A DNA stretch of 64,000 bases from Crocinitomix sp. (GCA_013138735.1 WTCE01000090.1:1-64000), one strand, 5' to 3'; counted from the stretch's first letter, positions 14,572-23,518 are shown. Program-made: numbers and translations. Notes: generated by a model from the letters alone, not told the origin.

Positions 14572-16461
14572 TTACTTAAGTTGAATCTTTTTAACAACTA
14601 CTCCTTTTGAAGTAGATGCCTTTAATATATACAAGCCTGGACTATAAACAGAAAGATCAATTTGATTTTCAGTTGTCGTCATAATCAATTCTCCACGAGC
14701 GTTAAATACGCTTGATTGCACAAATTCAGATGTCTTTAAATTTACTATCCCAGTTGTTGGGTTAGGATAAACATCAAAACCGAATTGAGTTTCATTATCC
14801 AGTCCAACAGTGGTGATTGCTTCGCAAGCTGAAGTGTCAACACATGCACCTAATGTTACTTCGCATGAATAATTACCATTATCTGTCGCCGTAAAAGATT
14901 GGCTGGTCTCACCTGAAATTTCAGCATATCCATCAGCACAATCTAACCATTGATAAGATGCTCCTGCTTCGCCAACTGTCAAGGTTTCTCCTGCTAATGA
15001 AATACTATTGTCAATAGCACATGCCTCTCCAAATTTAATGATATACGAATCGACGCCACCAACTGATTCAAATTCTGAAACTGGTGAAGTATTTATATAA
15101 ACTGAATCTGAAAATTCTCCTGTAACAAATATATTGTCATATGAATCTGCACTCATAGAGTTAATGATTGTATAGCCAGTTACTGCAGGCTGGATTATCT
15201 CTACCCAAAGGAGGTCACCATTTTCATCCATTTTTTGAACGAAACCCGCTGGACTTCCGCTTAATGGGGCAGTATGATTTTCTACTCCCACACCTGGGTC
15301 AAAATCAACAGTTCCTCTAAAGTTTCCAGCACTATATAAATTATTATCTGGATCCAAATACATCCCTGATAAAACTACGGTACTATTAACCCACTCAAAA
15401 CTTCCGTCAGACCCTAACTTAACATTGTATGGCTGATTCCCTGGACCATCAGCTGTCATTGTCGAAGTTCCTGCTGAAGGATCAAAATCAACAGTTCCTT
15501 GAAAATTTCCTGAAGCGTGCAAATCTCCACTTGCTTCTATCGTAATTTCATCAACTGCGTGAAAAGTTCCAGTAGCATCATCCACTACATACACCCAGTC
15601 AAAACCAAAATCGTTTGTAATCTTTGTAACAAATCCATATGAAAAGCTAAGTGGGGAGACGCTGAATGTAGTACCAAATGCAAGATTAAAATCTGTTGTC
15701 CCTGAAGATGACCCCGCGATAAATACGTTATCATCCGAGTCAATCTCAATATCCAAAGGCACCGCATACCAATATTTATTGGCATCAATAAAGTCGCCAG
15801 AGGAATTTAACTTTAATAAAAAAGTCGCAGATTCATCTGCCATTGAAGATGAAATAAGGCCATCTGGTCCTGCCGGATCCATATCTACATTCCCAAAAAA
15901 TTGACCTACTACAAAACAATTTCCAGCAGCATCTAAAGCAATATTAAGCGCCCTGTCTCCACTGCTATTACCAAAGGATTTTGCCCAAATAAGCGCTCCA
16001 CTAGCGCTATATTTAGCAACAAATATATCTTCCTGTGAAACACCACTAGCTGTTAAATTTTCAACACCTGCAGTAGGATCAAAGTCTGCCGTTCCCGCAA
16101 AACCTCCAACAATATGAATATTATTATCACTATCTATAGCGCAATCATTAATTCTTACAGAATTGCTTGCTTCTATGGCTATTGCCCAATCTAAGTTTGC
16201 GGAGTCATCATATTTTGCAACATAACCATCAAAATTAGCTGCTGCAGAGGTTAGAGTGGAGCTAGGCCCAGCCATGCCTAGTTCAATTGTTCCTTCAAAT
16301 GAACCTACTATTATTTGATTATCGTCGTTATCTATTTTTGTTATAGATCCGTAGTCGTCCATTGCACTGCCAAAGGAATTTGACCATAAAGCATCTTGAC
16401 CGAAAGTTGAAAATCCTGCAATTAACAGCGCAGTAGCTGGTATTAACTTTAAAAAACCCAT
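14572..16461 (-). CDS. Secreted repeat (SBBP-like propeller) protein with T9SS type A domain
   Basis: I start this gene at the internal ATG at 16461, which gives a clean signal peptide (MGFLKLIP... ending TFGQ). The longer frame adds a charged stretch that would bury it. The 629 residues carry repeats of about 45-60 residues with GSFxGTxDFDPxxG and WAxSFG-type segments, the hallmark of bacterial beta-propeller (SBBP-like) secreted proteins. A short Ig-like segment (ASYQWLDC...GETSQSFTATDNGNYSCEV) follows. The C-terminus is a T9SS type A domain (VYPNPTTGIVNLKTS, LSVYSPGLYILKAST). It ends at a strong terminator. Its upstream neighbour on the same strand is the LytTR regulator, 118 bases away. 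Confidence 0.85.
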   Translation of the reverse strand: MGFLKLIPATALLIAGFSTFGQDALWSNSFGSAMDDYGSITKIDNDDNQIIVGSFEGTIELGMAGPSSTLTSAAANFDGYVAKYDDSANLDWAIAIEASNSVRINDCAIDSDNNIHIVGGFAGTADFDPTAGVENLTASGVSQEDIFVAKYSASGALIWAKSFGNSSGDRALNIALDAAGNCFVVGQFFGNVDMDPAGPDGLISSSMADESATFLLKLNSSGDFIDANKYWYAVPLDIEIDSDDNVFIAGSSSGTTDFNLAFGTTFSVSPLSFSYGFVTKITNDFGFDWVYVVDDATGTFHAVDEITIEASGDLHASGNFQGTVDFDPSAGTSTMTADGPGNQPYNVKLGSDGSFEWVNSTVVLSGMYLDPDNNLYSAGNFRGTVDFDPGVGVENHTAPLSGSPAGFVQKMDENGDLLWVEIIQPAVTGYTIINSMSADSYDNIFVTGEFSDSVYINTSPVSEFESVGGVDSYIIKFGEACAIDNSISLAGETLTVGEAGASYQWLDCADGYAEISGETSQSFTATDNGNYSCEVTLGACVDTSACEAITTVGLDNETQFGFDVYPNPTTGIVNLKTSEFVQSSVFNARGELIMTTTENQIDLSVYSPGLYILKASTSKGVVVKKIQLK

Positions 16462-16579
16462 TTTTTCTTTTTTTTTCGAAATATATGGGCTTGTTTTTTT
16501 TGATTTACCTAATTGTTCATTAACGACCAATTTTCTGCATGAACGGCTTTTTAGTGATTCATCTATTGCCGATCAAACA

Positions 16580-17326
16580 TTACCTGGCCGCTAAAGAATC
16601 CTCGAATTGAACCTTTTTAAATCTTGAAAGTTTGGCAAAAAAACCACCCGCCATCTCAATGGTCAAAGCCGATTTGGAAAATTTTTGGACAAAAGAAGTG
16701 TTCACCATCCAAGATTTGTGGGTGCGGACAAAATTTGAATTATTTTCTAAAAGCTTCTCAAAGTATTTCAAGTTTTTGCTGTAGACAAATTTTTCGCTTT
16801 TCGTATGAATTTCAGTATAGGATTCGCTTGCTGACATCACAATAATTTCATTGACACTGATTGATTTTTGCCCTCCAATTACAGGAACAACAATATTGTT
16901 CACAGTGCCTGTTTTAAGACTTTCTGATAAGACCTCATAATTAAGAGCCGCATCAATTCTGTTTTTTTTCTCATTAAACTTTTGAACCGCTAGTTTGAGT
17001 TCATCAATATCAATGGGTTTAAGAATGTAGTGAACAGCTGCTAATTGAAATGCTTTCAAAGCATAATTTTCATATGCCGTCACAAAAATGATCTCAAAAT
17101 CTATTTTATCGAAAAAATTTACAATTTCATAGCCCGCATAATTCGGCATTTCAATATCCAAAAAAACTACATCTGGTTTATTTTTCTTGATTGAAACAAC
17201 TGCTTCTTCCACATCTTGACAACTATCTATAACCTCAACAGAATCACAATAATCCGTTAATAAACTAAGTAAGGTGTTTCTTGCACTTTCTTCATCATCA
17301 ACAATAATTGCACGCATTTTTTTCAT
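16580..17326 (-). CDS. LytTR response regulator (second pair)
   Basis: This is a 248-residue response regulator. Its receiver has IIVDDEES, phospho-acceptor Asp57 in VVFLDIEMPNYAGYE, the conserved VTAYENYA and ILKPID. The LytTR DNA-binding domain occupies about 145-245 (NEIIVMSASESYTEIHTKSE and FVRTHKSWMVN). It lies 42 bases after the sensor kinase on the same strand, so they form an operon. Starts at Met1 and Met4 are both possible. Likely targets are direct repeats about two helical turns apart; candidates in this window are noted at 16518-16545 and 23667-23702. Confidence 0.92.
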   Translation of the reverse strand: MKKMRAIIVDDEESARNTLLSLLTDYCDSVEVIDSCQDVEEAVVSIKKNKPDVVFLDIEMPNYAGYEIVNFFDKIDFEIIFVTAYENYALKAFQLAAVHYILKPIDIDELKLAVQKFNEKKNRIDAALNYEVLSESLKTGTVNNIVVPVIGGQKSISVNEIIVMSASESYTEIHTKSEKFVYSKNLKYFEKLLENNSNFVRTHKSWMVNTSFVQKFSKSALTIEMAGGFFAKLSRFKKVQFEDSLAAR

Positions 17327-17368
17327 CTCTTAAATATAGCTTTTCTGGCAGAGATTATTCTAGTAGAA

Positions 17369-20236
17369 TTAAAATTTATTTCGGAATGGGAATTTGATGA
17401 TAACCTCAGTGCCTTTTGCTTCACCAGACTCTTCAATATCAAGATATTCTACACCCAAATCTTCCGTGTACACCTCTTTCAACAATTCCATTCTTTTTTC
17501 AATAGAATTTAAGGCAAAAGATCTATTTTGATTCATTTGTCTTTCCTTTATTTCAAGCGCCTTTTTACGACCTATGCCATTATCAATTACGCGGCAGATA
17601 ATAATCGCTTGTTTTTGTTCAAAAAGTATGCGCAGATTCTTCTGTCCCTTTTTATGCAATAGCCCATGTTTAATTGCGTTTTCAACAATGGGTTGAATTA
17701 ACATTGGAGGGATTTCTATATCTTCAATATCTCCATATTCAATTGTATAATCAAAGTCTTTCTTAAATCGAAGTTGTTCTAATTCTAGATAAACATTTAA
17801 GAGCGCTACCTCTTCCTCCATATCAATAAATTCCGCGTCAGACTGGTTAAGTATTTTCCTAACTAATAAAGCAAATTTACTAATGTATTTGTACGCCCCT
17901 TCTTTCTTCTCTTGAAGAATAAGATCCTGTATAGAAGTCAAAGAGTTAAAAAGAAAATGGGGGTTCATTTGAGACTTCAATGTAGCCAATTGGAATTTTG
18001 CCAACTTTTGTTCTACTGCTGCTTTTCGTTTATACCTTCTTTTTTGGATGAAATAAATGGATAAAATTATCAAAATGAATGATACCGCTATAAGTACCAA
18101 AAACCAGGTGCGAAGCCAAAAGGGCGCAAGAACAGTAAATGGGAATGATAGCTTCTCACCTTGCTCTCCCTCCCACTCGGCAAATACTTCAAAGGTATAA
18201 TTGCCAGATTGGAGTGATTTATATTCAACATTTCTTCCTGAATAATTGACCGTGATCCAGCTTTCTTCTAATCCAACAAGTCGATAAAAATAAGTAATAT
18301 CTTCCTTATGCCTTAATGACTTGCAGCCAAAACTAAAGTTGAATTTATTGTTTGTTAAATCGAATTCAGTTCCAGCAACTACGGCATCTTCATTACTAAA
18401 AGCATTCAAATAATTCAATTCAGGTACATAATTCCCTTTTTGCATTGAATTTAGAGGCATATACTGAAGTCTGTTATCCGAAACTAACCACAAAACATCA
18501 TCAATAACTTCAAAATCAGTAACATTATTAGAATTTAAACCGTCAGATCTTGTAATTGTTTTCTGGATCTTTCCACTTAAGTCACTTTGGAAAAAGCCTT
18601 TTTCCGTGGTACCAAACAAATTACGGTCTTGAATTTTAATTTGTTTCACTTCATTAGAAATGAAACCAGACGCAACATTCCATTGCTCAATTAATTCACC
18701 ATCCTTAAAGATTAAAATCCCATTATTTCTAGTTGCGATATACACTTTCTCTTCAAAAAACTGGATATCATGACAAATTATTGGATCACCGTTTAATTCA
18801 AAAAATGCAGCATTATTTGGCACCCCAATCTTAAGGCCATTCACGGTTCCAGCATAAAAAACTCTATTTATAGTATCATAACTAGCAACATAACTTCTCT
18901 CGAGAAAAGAATTGATATGAGCAATGTCATTCAAAAATGTAAAGCTAAAATTGTGGTGATTTTTCTTTTGAGGATCATACCAAATTACGCCGTCATTTGT
19001 AGCGAACAAAAGTTCTTGCGGAAAGACCTCCAACACACTTTTTGGGCTACCAATTGACATAATAACCGATTCATTTTTTTCCGGATCATATAACACTTTT
19101 TTTGGTAAATTTAATATCAGTTTACCTTCTGATTCAATTGCTTCTAGGAATTCAATTTGAACTTGCCCTTCAATAGAAAGCTTTTCAGGTTTATTTGCTT
19201 TTACTTTAAACAATTCACCTTTATTGGTTCCAAAATATAGCATTCCGTTTAACTGGCAAATCTTCGTGACTTTTGATAAGTCATTGTTAATAAGGAGATT
19301 TTTTACATCCATATTTGGCATTACAATAATTCCTTCTCCAAAAGTTCCAGCTAGTTTATTTCCCTCGCTATCTTCATGAAAACAAGAGATAATTTGTCTT
19401 TCAAAAAAAACCTCATTTGGTTTTCTAGAATCATATATTCCACCCGTTCCTTTTGTCGCAAATAACTCTTCTTCAACATTAAAAAATAGTCCTTTATGCA
19501 ATTTTTCTGCTTCCCAAACAGGCCCTTGGTATATTTTTTCACCATCAAACCAACCAAGAAGCTTTCCATCTACGTTGTGGTAGATTGCTACTAGGCCATT
19601 CCCCATTTGGATTGTTTGAGGAATTACTTTGGGTTTACATACTATTTGATCGATAAGCTTTGTTTGGTCATTACGAATTCGAATAATTTCCATTGTATCT
19701 AAATGAACAGTCATGAAATAAAGATCCTCTTTGAAATCAAAAAGCCAAACATCTGATGCTTCAGTATTGTCATGAATTACAATGACTTCATTCGAGTCGT
19801 TAGGAAAGAACACAGTTCGCCCTAAAATAGCCATTCTGTTTTCTTTTGTGAAACCATAATTCATATCCTTATTCATTGATTCATCAGGCACTTGATAGAC
19901 CAGATTGGCAGAATCATTTTCAATCTTAAATAGCTGACCTGCAAGATTGTGGCAATAAAGTTCCTTATTCTGATCTTGTTTAAAATTGAAAAGCGAATTA
20001 CTTTTTGCTTTTTCAATGGGGATCTGCATAAATTCAAAACAGTTGTATTTGTACAAGCCATTGTTGGTTGCAATCCAATAATCTTTTAGACTATCCTGAA
20101 AAATATTGTAAATGTTTACACCAGAGAGTTCCTTTTCGCCTATTTTGAAGTAAGCCGGTTCCTGCGAAAAACCAACAGTCGAAAAAATGATAACTAATAT
20201 GTAGAATAAACACTTCAAAATATCCAAAGATCGCAT
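17369..20236 (-). CDS. Propeller-sensor histidine kinase (LytS-type, second pair)
   Basis: This 955-residue sensor kinase has a signal peptide (about 1-24, ending GFSQ). The long periplasmic propeller is degenerate but has YNIFQDSLKDYWIATNNGLYKY typical of regulator propellers. A Y_Y_Y domain follows (FYRLVGLEESW, YKSLQSGNYTFEV). One membrane helix lies near 695-718, followed by a short helix. The His_kinase motif is canonical, SQMNPHFLFNSLTS, with His760. The HATPase part shows IVENAIKHGL and DNGIGR. The architecture copies the first kinase in this window, but the sequence is clearly diverged. It is co-transcribed with the LytTR regulator downstream. The ligand is unknown. Confidence 0.9.
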   Translation of the reverse strand: MRSLDILKCLFYILVIIFSTVGFSQEPAYFKIGEKELSGVNIYNIFQDSLKDYWIATNNGLYKYNCFEFMQIPIEKAKSNSLFNFKQDQNKELYCHNLAGQLFKIENDSANLVYQVPDESMNKDMNYGFTKENRMAILGRTVFFPNDSNEVIVIHDNTEASDVWLFDFKEDLYFMTVHLDTMEIIRIRNDQTKLIDQIVCKPKVIPQTIQMGNGLVAIYHNVDGKLLGWFDGEKIYQGPVWEAEKLHKGLFFNVEEELFATKGTGGIYDSRKPNEVFFERQIISCFHEDSEGNKLAGTFGEGIIVMPNMDVKNLLINNDLSKVTKICQLNGMLYFGTNKGELFKVKANKPEKLSIEGQVQIEFLEAIESEGKLILNLPKKVLYDPEKNESVIMSIGSPKSVLEVFPQELLFATNDGVIWYDPQKKNHHNFSFTFLNDIAHINSFLERSYVASYDTINRVFYAGTVNGLKIGVPNNAAFFELNGDPIICHDIQFFEEKVYIATRNNGILIFKDGELIEQWNVASGFISNEVKQIKIQDRNLFGTTEKGFFQSDLSGKIQKTITRSDGLNSNNVTDFEVIDDVLWLVSDNRLQYMPLNSMQKGNYVPELNYLNAFSNEDAVVAGTEFDLTNNKFNFSFGCKSLRHKEDITYFYRLVGLEESWITVNYSGRNVEYKSLQSGNYTFEVFAEWEGEQGEKLSFPFTVLAPFWLRTWFLVLIAVSFILIILSIYFIQKRRYKRKAAVEQKLAKFQLATLKSQMNPHFLFNSLTSIQDLILQEKKEGAYKYISKFALLVRKILNQSDAEFIDMEEEVALLNVYLELEQLRFKKDFDYTIEYGDIEDIEIPPMLIQPIVENAIKHGLLHKKGQKNLRILFEQKQAIIICRVIDNGIGRKKALEIKERQMNQNRSFALNSIEKRMELLKEVYTEDLGVEYLDIEESGEAKGTEVIIKFPFRNKF

Positions 20237-20671
20237 TTAGCAATACTCATTTTTATATGGTTTTTGTTTGAGATTAGAATAATCGTTATTAGACAAATTT
20301 ATAATTTCTAAAACAATAACGACTTAGATGATTTATAAAAAGAGATTAGATTCATTGCTGTTTTGGATCATACTTCAACGAAAGATCAGACTGCCGCTAA
20401 AAAATCATTTGGCATCTTCGTTAAAAGCTCATCCAACGTCTTTACATCCTAAAAAATGAACTTACCGACCCTTTGACGGATTCTTGTCTACACGAATTTT
20501 CGATATTATGACGTGAATCGTCCCCCTACTCTACGTAAGACAGTTTTGTCTGAGTAGTTATCGGGAGTGATTCTAGCCTCTCCGTTCACTGACGCAAGCA
20601 ATAGGTTCAAACTTGAATAAGTTCGTAAAATTTGACGCCATTGTGATAAAGTAACCGTGCTTATATTATTA
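20237..20671. other. Intergenic region with degenerate repeat copy
   Basis: About 435 bases hold no gene I can support. 20283-20322 contains an inverted pair, TCGTTATT and AATAACGA, close to the kinase start and possibly regulatory. 20428-20483 is one of three copies of a degenerate AT-rich repeat also found near 14427 and 31114. The stretch 20505-20640 is richer in G+C and has small hairpins but no recognised RNA family. Confidence 0.45.
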
Positions 20672-20687
20672 ATCGTATATTTGCGAT
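20672..20687. promoter_or_regulatory. ArsR-type operator 1
   Basis: ATCG-N8-CGAT lies 9 bases before the ArsR-family start codon. The same arrangement recurs at 21019-21034 in front of the next gene, followed in both cases by AA. Two matching palindromes in front of a repressor gene and its neighbour strongly suggest autoregulation by the repressor. Confidence 0.65.
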
Positions 20688-20695
20688 AAGCAATT

Positions 20696-21001
20696 ATGAA
20701 AAGAACATTATTAGATAGTAATTTTGATGAACAAACTGAGCAATTGGCAGCATTTGCTAAAGCCCTTGGTCATCCTACTAGAGTTACAATTTTGAAACAT
20801 TTAGAAAAACAAAGTTGTTGTTTTACGGGAGATTTGGTTGAAGTTCTTCCAATTTCTCAATCAACTGTTTCACAGCATTTAAAAGAATTAAAGAATGCTG
20901 GCTTAATTCAGGGTGAAATTAAGCCCCCAAGAATCAAATATTGTATTGACAAAGAAAATTGGGCAAAGGCAAAATCGCTTTTCGCTACCCTATTTGAATA
21001 A
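20696..21001 (+). CDS. ArsR-family winged-helix repressor
   Basis: This 101-residue repressor has the full ArsR/SmtB fold: ALGHPTRVTILKHLEK, recognition helix PISQSTVSQHLKELKNAGLI, then the wing GEIKPPRIKYCID. The Cys-Cys pair in KQSCCFTGDL sits near where ArsR sensors bind arsenite or related soft metal(loid)s, so a thiophilic ligand is plausible. It heads a five-gene operon for a thioredoxin-like protein, permease, lipoprotein and ArsG-like exporter. Two matching palindromes flank the gene and suggest autoregulation. Confidence 0.9.
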   Translation: MKRTLLDSNFDEQTEQLAAFAKALGHPTRVTILKHLEKQSCCFTGDLVEVLPISQSTVSQHLKELKNAGLIQGEIKPPRIKYCIDKENWAKAKSLFATLFE

Positions 21002-21018
21002 AAAAATTTATAAAACGT

Positions 21019-21034
21019 ATCGCCTATTGGCGAT
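21019..21034. promoter_or_regulatory. ArsR-type operator 2
   Basis: The perfect inverted repeat TATCGCC-TATT-GGCGATA spans 21018-21035, in the 48-base gap before the thioredoxin-like gene. It shares ATCG-N8-CGAT with operator 1. It implies an internal regulated promoter for the rest of the operon. Confidence 0.7.
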
Positions 21035-21049
21035 AAACAAATATTTATT

Positions 21050-21283
21050 ATGAAAACAATTAAAATTTTAGGTACTGGTTGTCCAAAATGCAAAGCCATG
21101 GAGACAACTGTAAGGGAAGTGATTCAGGAGAATAATATAAATGCAGAAGTAATTAAAGTTGATGATATTATGGCAATAATGGAGTACAATGTATTGTCTA
21201 CACCAGTATTAGTAATTGATGAAGCAATTAAAATTAAAGGGAGAGTGCCATCAAAATCGGAAGTGGAAGAATTATTAAAATAA
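21050..21283 (+). CDS. Thioredoxin-like redox-active disulfide protein
   Basis: This 77-residue glutaredoxin/thioredoxin-fold protein has the active site GCPKCK (Cys11, Cys14) and the cis-proline segment LSTPVLVID. Size and pattern match the redox-active disulfide protein 2 family. Such proteins often accompany DUF318-type permeases and ArsR regulators and are thought to handle thiol-bound metal(loid)s or reduce partner proteins. In arsEFG-type systems a small CxxC protein plays an accessory part; whether this is its equivalent is inference. Confidence 0.85.
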   Translation: MKTIKILGTGCPKCKAMETTVREVIQENNINAEVIKVDDIMAIMEYNVLSTPVLVIDEAIKIKGRVPSKSEVEELLK

Positions 21284-21307
21284 GCGCCTAGAAACAGTAA
21301 AAGAAAT

Positions 21308-21400
21308 ATGTCTCACAACAACAATAAAAAAGGTCGCTACAGGAACTATCCTGTTGTTTGTGATGTTTACAGACTTATAAGGCTAAATAGTAATGTTTGA
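21308..21400 (+). CDS. Possible 30-residue small ORF overlapping permease start
   Basis: An ATG at 21308, preceded by AAAAGAAAT, opens 30 codons (MSHNNNKKGRYRN...) ending in a TGA that overlaps the permease start by 8 bases. The layout would allow translational coupling. The peptide is basic with one Cys and has no recognised family. It may also be chance in a 109-base gap. Confidence 0.25.
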   Translation: MSHNNNKKGRYRNYPVVCDVYRLIRLNSNV

Positions 21401-22370
21401 TTGGCTACAAAATATTGCAGATTGGTTGGTCTATGATACGATCGGCTTGTCTTCAGAAGAACATTTAGCTCAGGCGTTAAACTTCTTCATCTATGACGCT
21501 ATAAAGATAATACTGCTACTTTTTATCATTATTTTTTTGATGGGAATCATTAATAGTTATTTCCCAGTAGAAAAAGTAAGGAATTACTTATCTAGAAAAA
21601 AGCTTTATGGCCTAGAGTATCTAATGGCATCTTTATTTGGTGTTGTAACTCCATTTTGCTCATGCTCTTCAGTACCACTATTTATTGGCTTTGTTAAAGG
21701 TGGAATTCCTTTAGGCGTAACCTTTTCCTTTTTAATTACTTCTCCACTTGTAAATGAGGTTGCTATTGCCTTATTCTTTGGAATGTTCGGACTAAAAATT
21801 ACAATCATCTATATTATTAGTGGGGTTATATTAGGAACATTTTCCGGTCTTCTTTTAGAAAAACTCAAATTGGAGCGTTTCCTTACTCCGTGGGTTCAAA
21901 ACGTCATAAAAAACGCAGAAAGAGAAAGTGAGGAATTTAAGCAGGGAAATGAAACATTTAAACAGCGGTTACCTGTGATATGGAAAGAGGCCATGAATAT
22001 AATTAAAGGAATTCTGCCTTATGTAGTCGTTGGAATTGCTATTGGTGGATTAATGCATGGTTACATTCCTGAAGGATTTTTCGAGCAATATATGGGTAAA
22101 GAAAATTGGTTCGCCGTTCCTGCAGCTACCATACTTGCTGTGCCAATGTATTCAAATGCTTCGGGCATTCTTCCAGTAGTTGAAGTGCTAGTTGCTAAAG
22201 GCATTCCATTAGGAACCGCAATTGCATTTATGATGGGAGTTGTAGGGTTATCCTTTCCCGAAGCCATGCTTTTGAAAAAGGTTATGACATGGAAATTGAT
22301 CGGCATATTTTTCGGAATAGTAACGCTATGTATTATTCTTTCAGGCTACATTTTTAATCTAATATTTTAA
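21393..22370 (+). CDS. DUF318/ArsP-type permease
   Basis: This 325-residue integral membrane protein has about eight hydrophobic segments. The signature VTPFCSCSSVPLFIGFVKGGIPLG and a second related loop in the C-terminal half (PMYSNASGILPVVEVLVAKGIPLGTA) mark the two inverted halves of the DUF318 permease family. Members include ArsP, an exporter of trivalent organoarsenicals, and others whose substrate is unknown. The Cys pair in FCSCSS is the conserved thiol motif. Placement after ArsR and a CxxC protein favours thiol-reactive metalloid efflux. The substrate is inferred, not shown. Confidence 0.88.
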   Translation: MFDWLQNIADWLVYDTIGLSSEEHLAQALNFFIYDAIKIILLLFIIIFLMGIINSYFPVEKVRNYLSRKKLYGLEYLMASLFGVVTPFCSCSSVPLFIGFVKGGIPLGVTFSFLITSPLVNEVAIALFFGMFGLKITIIYIISGVILGTFSGLLLEKLKLERFLTPWVQNVIKNAERESEEFKQGNETFKQRLPVIWKEAMNIIKGILPYVVVGIAIGGLMHGYIPEGFFEQYMGKENWFAVPAATILAVPMYSNASGILPVVEVLVAKGIPLGTAIAFMMGVVGLSFPEAMLLKKVMTWKLIGIFFGIVTLCIILSGYIFNLIF

Positions 22371-22380
22371 AACAAATACA

Positions 22381-22812
22381 ATGAAAAAATTAATTTATTT
22401 AATGAGTGCTGTACTACTAATTTCGTGCGGTCAAACGAATGAGCAAAGCGCTGAGTCATCAAGTTCTGAACCAAAAATGGACCATATTGCCGTTTATGAT
22501 TTTCATACAGATCATAGATGTGAAACTTGTTTAGCTATCGAAGAAGCCACAAAAGAAACACTTAATAATGATTTCAAAGCGCTACTTGATGATGAAACTA
22601 TCACCTTTACGCTTATCAATGCTGATGCTGAAAAAAACCAGGAACTGGCTGAGGAGTACGGCGCATTTGGAACGACTTTGGCCATCACTATTTTTAAAGG
22701 TGAAACGAAAGAGATAATTGATATTACTAATTGGGCATTTGATGCCGTACATGGCGATAACTTTGAATCAGAATTCACAGAGAAGTTAAATGAGGCATTA
22801 GCTAAATTATAG
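22381..22812 (+). CDS. Thioredoxin-like CxxC lipoprotein
   Basis: This is a 143-residue lipoprotein: signal with lipobox LLISC (Cys16), then a low-complexity Ser/Glu linker. The domain after it has HRCETCLAIEEATK, a CxxC at a thioredoxin-like position, followed by TLINADAEKNQELAEEYG and a strand-rich end. It resembles the small CxxC component that accompanies ArsG-type exporters (ArsF-like), but this match is from context and length. It sits 10 bases after the permease and 1 base before the exporter gene, so co-translation is likely. It probably acts on the periplasmic face. Confidence 0.7.
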   Translation: MKKLIYLMSAVLLISCGQTNEQSAESSSSEPKMDHIAVYDFHTDHRCETCLAIEEATKETLNNDFKALLDDETITFTLINADAEKNQELAEEYGAFGTTLAITIFKGETKEIIDITNWAFDAVHGDNFESEFTEKLNEALAKL

Positions 22813-22813
22813 C

Positions 22814-23518
22814 ATGTTTGAATATTTATCCAATCTAGCGCATACTTCGGAAATAGCATTGTTCAGTGCTTTCTTTTTGGGTTTATTAACAGCAATTAGT
22901 CCATGCCCATTAGCAACTAACATAACTGCCACTGCCTATATTTCAAAAAATATAAAAGAGCCCAAAAAAGTTTTTTGGAGTGGTGTTATTTACACTTTGG
23001 GTAGAGCTACGAGTTATTCAACAATTGGATTGATTTTATATTTTGGCGCTAGCAAATTCCATGTTGCCAAACTTTTTAGTCAATATGGCGAACGATTTTT
23101 AGGTCCAATACTCATTGTTGTTGGATTAATCATGTTGAATCTAATAAAACTAAATTTTATAGGAAAATCCAACTTTCAAGAAAAATTTTCGGAACGTTTC
23201 AAAGATAAGGGATATTTAGGCTCATATTTACTGGGAATTATTTTCGCTTTAGCGTTTTGCCCTTATAGCGGCGCCTTGTTTTTTGGAGTGCTAATCCCTA
23301 TGACTATTGCTGATGCAAGTGGTTTATTCCTCCCAATAGTATTTGCTGTAGGAACAGGACTCCCAGTAATATTTTTCGCCTACATACTTGCTTTTTCCGT
23401 CGGTAAAATGAGCAGCTATTTCAACAAAGTCCAGCGAATAGAAAAAATAATGAGATACGTCATAGGAGCTGTGTTCATTCTTATTGGATTGTATTATGTA
23501 ATCATGTTTTTTCTTTGA
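22814..23518 (+). CDS. ArsG/CcdA-like membrane transporter
   Basis: This 234-residue membrane protein of the DsbD/CcdA superfamily has six hydrophobic segments. The first transmembrane motif, AISPCPLATNITATAYISK, and the second, AFCPYSGALFFGVL, hold the paired cysteines that shuttle electrons or bind thiophilic substrate. The first motif is that of ArsG, the membrane part of the ArsEFG aromatic-arsenical efflux system. With the neighbouring CxxC lipoprotein and redox protein it forms a complete three-part set. It could instead be a thiol-disulfide relay; the ArsR regulator favours efflux. Confidence 0.8.
   Translation: MFEYLSNLAHTSEIALFSAFFLGLLTAISPCPLATNITATAYISKNIKEPKKVFWSGVIYTLGRATSYSTIGLILYFGASKFHVAKLFSQYGERFLGPILIVVGLIMLNLIKLNFIGKSNFQEKFSERFKDKGYLGSYLLGIIFALAFCPYSGALFFGVLIPMTIADASGLFLPIVFAVGTGLPVIFFAYILAFSVGKMSSYFNKVQRIEKIMRYVIGAVFILIGLYYVIMFFL

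Noticed and set aside
20505-20640. Possible structured RNA before the ArsR operon
   Set aside because: Small hairpins and higher G+C are visible, but no known RNA family is recognised and no conserved features can be checked here.
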